Part shown: positions 61,095 to 64,000 of the stretch, in pieces
Layout: every line of letters begins with the position of its first letter
How positions within the stretch are numbered: position 1 is the stretch's first letter
Origin: Microbacterium sediminis
GTDB lineage: Bacteria > Actinomycetota > Actinomycetes > Actinomycetales > Microbacteriaceae
Reading direction: 5' to 3'
Length of the DNA: 64,000 nt
Assembly: GCF_004564075.1 (NCBI RefSeq)
Contig: NZ_CP038256.1
Coordinates: forward strand, 1,674,001 to 1,738,000
Made by a program: the position numbers and the translations under genes
The notes under the pieces: model-generated
Database searches by the model: none
Told to the model about the DNA's origin: nothing
Seen by the model: the letters and a program-made list of their open reading frames with translations, nothing else

Positions 61095-62237
61095 ATGACC
61101 GTGACGCTGCAGGGACTGTCCACCGTCGTGCCGCCCACCGTTCTCGTGCAGGAGGAGGTCCGCGACGTGTTCGCGGCCCAGCCCGGGCTGAGCCGGCTCG
61201 GGCGCCGGATCGTCTCGACGGCGTTCGGGGAGTCCGGGATCGAGACCCGCCACACCGTGCTCGAGGAGCTCACGCAGCGCCCGCGCGACGACGGCGAGGC
61301 GCCGGTGTTCTTCGACGCGGCCTCGGGCGAGCTGCTCCACCCCGGCACGCGGACACGCAACGACATCTACGCCGCGCACGCGAGCCGCCTCTACGTCGAC
61401 GCGGGCCGGGCCGCGCTGGAGGCGTCGGGGATCGGGACGGAGCGGATCACCCACGTCATCACGGTCTCGTGCACCGGGTTCTACGCGCCCGGGCCGGACT
61501 TCGAGGTCGCGCGCGACCTCGGCCTGCGCGCGGGCGTGCAGCGGTACCACCTCGGCTTCATGGGGTGCTACGCCGCCATGCCCGCGCTGCGGCTGGCGAC
61601 ACAGCTGTGCAAGGCCGATCCGCACGCCGCGGTGCTCGTGATCAGCGTCGAGCTGTGCACGCTGCACCTGCGCGCCTCGGACGACCCCGACACGATCGTG
61701 GCGACGTCGCTCTTCGCCGACGGCGCCGCCGCGGGCGTCGTGACGAGCTGCCCGCCACCGCCGACGGCCCGCGTGCTGGGGCTGGACCGCTTCGCGACGC
61801 GGATCACCCCCGAGGGTGAGGGCGACATGGCGTGGCGGATCGGCGATCACGGCTTCGAGATCGGACTGTCGCCGGCGGTGCCCTCGATCATCGGCGAGCA
61901 CGTGATCGGCGCGGTCGAGCCGCTGTTCGCCCACGAGCACGAGCTCGCCCGCGCCCTCGAGGACGGGGCGGCCGGCGAGGCGATCGCGCACTGGGCCGTC
62001 CACCCCGGCGGCCGCAGCATCGTCGACCGCGTGCAGTCGGCCCTGCATCTGAGCGACGAGCAGGTCGGCCCTCCCCGGGCGGTGCTGCGCGAGTACGGCA
62101 ACATGTCGAGCGCGACGGTGATGTTCGTGCTCCGGCGCATCCTCGATTCCCCCGCCGCCGACGGCGACCGCATCGCCGCGATGGCGTTCGGCCCGGGGCT
62201 CACCGTCGAGTCGGCGCTGCTGACCGTCCGGGGCTGA
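61095..62237 (+). CDS. Type III polyketide synthase
   Basis: A 380-residue chalcone/stilbene synthase-type ketosynthase that extends an acyl-CoA starter with malonyl-CoA and cyclises it. The catalytic triad is complete: Cys158 (GFMGCYAAMPAL), His303 (WAVHPGG) and Asn336 (YGNMSSAT). The product is unknown; bacterial relatives with this neighbourhood make alkylresorcinols or alkylpyrones. TACGCT is 7 bases before the ATG. The next gene, a methyltransferase, starts 1 base after its stop, so this heads a cluster. Confidence 0.93.
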   Translation: MTVTLQGLSTVVPPTVLVQEEVRDVFAAQPGLSRLGRRIVSTAFGESGIETRHTVLEELTQRPRDDGEAPVFFDAASGELLHPGTRTRNDIYAAHASRLYVDAGRAALEASGIGTERITHVITVSCTGFYAPGPDFEVARDLGLRAGVQRYHLGFMGCYAAMPALRLATQLCKADPHAAVLVISVELCTLHLRASDDPDTIVATSLFADGAAAGVVTSCPPPPTARVLGLDRFATRITPEGEGDMAWRIGDHGFEIGLSPAVPSIIGEHVIGAVEPLFAHEHELARALEDGAAGEAIAHWAVHPGGRSIVDRVQSALHLSDEQVGPPRAVLREYGNMSSATVMFVLRRILDSPAADGDRIAAMAFGPGLTVESALLTVRG

Positions 62238-62238
62238 C

Positions 62239-62949
62239 ATGCCCGCGTTCCTCGCCGAACGCGACGCGGAGGCGCGCGAGCTGATGGACGATCCGCGCTG
62301 CGACGTCCGCACGCTCGAGCGCACCTACCGCCGCTTCGCGCTCGTGAACGCGGTGGTGTCGGGCCAGCGGGCGCTGTATCGGCGCTGGCTGCGGCCCCGC
62401 CTGCGGCGCTCGCGACCGCTGCGGCTGCTCGACGTCGGCACGGGTGGCGCGGACCTGCCGCGCCGGCTGCTGCGCTGGGCCGAGCGGGAGGGTCTGGCGA
62501 TGACCGTGCTCGGGATCGATCCCGACGAGCGGGCGATCGGCTTCGCGCGCCGGCACCCGGCGCCCGGCCTGGAGCTGCGGGCGGTCGCGACCGGCGCGCT
62601 GCGGGCGGACGGCGAGCGCTTCGACGCGGTCGTCTCCAACCACGTGCTCCATCACCTGGGCGACGACGAGGTCGCGGCCGTGCTCGACGACAGCGCGGCG
62701 CTCCTGGCCCCGGGCGGGGTGGCGGTGCACGGCGACATCGAGCGCTCGCGTCTGGCGTACGCCGCCTTCGCGGCCGTCACCTGGCCGCTGCAGGCCGGCC
62801 CGCTGCGCGACACGTTCATCCGGCGCGACGGCCTCACCTCGATCCGCCGCAGCCGCACCGCGAGCGAGGCGGCGGCGCTCGCCCCGGCCGGATGGCGGGT
62901 GCATCGCGCATTCCCATCGCGGCTCGAGCTCGTGCGGGAGACTCCGTGA
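62239..62949 (+). CDS. Class I SAM-dependent methyltransferase
   Basis: A 236-residue enzyme with the SAM-binding motif LLDVGTGG at 63-70, an acidic end of strand two (GIDPDERA, about 92-99) and FDAVVSNHVLHHL near 127-139. A C-terminal region of about 60 residues follows. It probably methylates a polyketide oxygen or carbon, inferred only from its place between the type III synthase and a flavin monooxygenase, with overlaps on both sides. Substrate not provable from sequence. Confidence 0.85.
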   Translation: MPAFLAERDAEARELMDDPRCDVRTLERTYRRFALVNAVVSGQRALYRRWLRPRLRRSRPLRLLDVGTGGADLPRRLLRWAEREGLAMTVLGIDPDERAIGFARRHPAPGLELRAVATGALRADGERFDAVVSNHVLHHLGDDEVAAVLDDSAALLAPGGVAVHGDIERSRLAYAAFAAVTWPLQAGPLRDTFIRRDGLTSIRRSRTASEAAALAPAGWRVHRAFPSRLELVRETP

Positions 62950-64000
62950 GCCGTCCGCACGATGTCGTCGTGGTGGGCGCGGGACCCGTGGGCCTGCTTC
63001 TCGCGGACCTGCTCGCCGGCGCCGGCGTCGACGTGGCGGTCTGCGAGCGGCGCACCGCGCCGGCGGGCGTGCCCCGCGCGATCGGCATCCACCCGCCGGG
63101 GCTCGAGGCGCTGGACCTCGCCCGCGTCGGGGCGCCGGTGCGCGCGGATGCCGTCGCCATTCGGCGGGGCGTCGCGCGCCGCGGCGGGCGCGAGCTGGGC
63201 CGGCTCCGCTTCGATCGCCCGGTGCTGTCGCTGCCGCAGGATCGCACCGAGGAGCTGCTCGAGGCGCGCCTGGCGGCCCTGGCCCCCGGCGCGCTGCGAC
63301 GCGGCCTGCGGGTGACCGGGGTCCGCGCCCGCGCGGCGGCGGTGGATGTCGAGGGCGAGGGCGGGGCGATCGCATCGGCGCGGTATCTCGTCGCGGCCGA
63401 CGGCGTGCGCAGCACGGTGCGCGGCCTGCTGGGCGTGGACACGCGACGGCGGCGCGGGACCGCGGACTATGTGATGGCCGATGCCCCATCCGGAGGCGAT
63501 GCCGCCGACGACGAGGCGGTGATCCATCTGGAGCACGACGGCGTCGTGGAGTCGTTCCCGCTGCCGCGGGGCCGGCGCCGCTGGGTCATCCGCGTCGATC
63601 GGCAGGCCGCGCCGAGCGATCCCGCCGGCTTCGCGGCGCTGCTGCGCGAACGGGTGGGCGTGCGGATCGCGCCGGGCGACCTCACGCCGCCCAGCCGCTT
63701 CACCGCCCGGCAGGGCCCGAGCGCCCGGCTCGCGCGCGGGCGCGTCGCGCTCGTCGGCGACGCGGCCCACGAGATCAGTCCGATCGGCGGGCAGGGCATG
63801 AACCTCGGGTGGGTCGGCGCGGTGGATCTGGCGGCCACGCTGCTCGGCGCGCTCGAACGCGGCGCGCCTCCCGCGCCGTTCGGCGCATACGAGCGCCGGC
63901 GCACGGCCGCGGCCGATCGGGCGATGCGCCGGGCCGCCTTCAACATGGCGATGGGCGCGCCCGTCGACGGGCTGCGCGGGGCGGCCCGTGACGCGTTCGT
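62946..64000 (+). CDS. FAD-dependent monooxygenase, C-terminus beyond window
   Basis: A PHBH-type aromatic hydroxylase; 351 codons are visible and the end lies past the right edge. Seen: FAD-binding GAGPVG at 11-16, the DG motif ADGVRST at 151-157 and GDAAH at 271-275 with GGQGMN. GTG start overlapping the methyltransferase stop (GTGA). By analogy to srsABC-type clusters (synthase, methyltransferase, flavin hydroxylase) it may oxidise the polyketide to a hydroxyl or quinone form. This is inference. Confidence 0.88.
   Translation, partial: MSRPHDVVVVGAGPVGLLLADLLAGAGVDVAVCERRTAPAGVPRAIGIHPPGLEALDLARVGAPVRADAVAIRRGVARRGGRELGRLRFDRPVLSLPQDRTEELLEARLAALAPGALRRGLRVTGVRARAAAVDVEGEGGAIASARYLVAADGVRSTVRGLLGVDTRRRRGTADYVMADAPSGGDAADDEAVIHLEHDGVVESFPLPRGRRRWVIRVDRQAAPSDPAGFAALLRERVGVRIAPGDLTPPSRFTARQGPSARLARGRVALVGDAAHEISPIGGQGMNLGWVGAVDLAATLLGALERGAPPAPFGAYERRRTAAADRAMRRAAFNMAMGAPVDGLRGAARDAF

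Overview
The window is chromosomal DNA from a high-GC Gram-positive bacterium, most likely a Microbacterium-like member of Microbacteriaceae (Actinomycetota). The evidence is the very high GC content, an actinobacterial ctaE-qcrC-qcrA-qcrB respiratory operon, lineage genes such as DUF3039 and the SCO4848-type membrane protein, Ku/LigD end joining, the PdxST route to vitamin B6, and many start codons with no ribosome binding site but a TAnnnT hexamer 6-7 bases upstream, as in leaderless mRNAs. I see no insertion sequence, prophage, CRISPR array or rRNA.

Layout. 0-5.4 kb (minus): leuC-leuD, murA, plsC and gpsA run as one co-oriented block; leuC is preceded by a 15-codon leader ORF with four consecutive Leu codons. 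5.4-6.9 kb: terC behind a yybP-ykoY (manganese) riboswitch, then tRNA-Glu. 7-12.3 kb: small hydrolases, a zinc peptidase, an orphan cyclodeaminase, tRNA-Gln and gltX. 12.3-19 kb (minus): a DUF1445 protein, an MFS carrier, an FAH-family hydrolase, ilvE, leuB and serA. With leuCD this covers leucine-branch and serine synthesis, and the two tRNAs plus gltX sit between these groups as in other actinobacteria. 19-24.4 kb: membrane proteins, a stand-alone 5'-3' exonuclease, an MFS carrier and trpD.

24.5-28.8 kb: cytochrome oxidase subunit III and the three cytochrome bc1 subunits, ending at a strong UUCG-loop terminator. 28.8-29.4 kb is non-coding and packed with inverted repeats. prfB and an MFS exporter follow. 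31.9-36.5 kb is a compact Tad-type pilus operon (cpaF-tadB-tadC-small pilin-like peptide-three TadE/G-like proteins) whose genes mostly overlap as GTGA or ATGA. 36.6-40.7 kb: tRNA-Leu, a DedA protein, and divergent ku and ligD. 40.9-44.7 kb: rdgB, rph, murI, pncB and a DUF3039 protein. 44.7-48 kb: a two-gene ABC exporter whose ATPase carries a disordered extension of about 330 residues.

48.2-55.4 kb: a nucleotidyltransferase, a hypothetical protein, and a vitamin B6 neighbourhood (pdxY, pdxT, pdxS, pdxR) interrupted by a TipA-like MerR regulator and a VOC protein. 55.5-60.2 kb: a HIT protein, thrS, a regulator/SDR divergent pair and an ankyrin protein. 61-64 kb begins a type III polyketide synthase - methyltransferase - flavin monooxygenase cluster that runs off the right edge.

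Main leads: the leucine leader upstream of leuCD, widespread leaderless starts, nested-palindrome repeats around 29.1 kb, the charge-segmented tail on the ABC ATPase, the Tad pilin-like peptide that lacks Glu5, and the polyketide cluster. No wholly new multi-gene system is evident.
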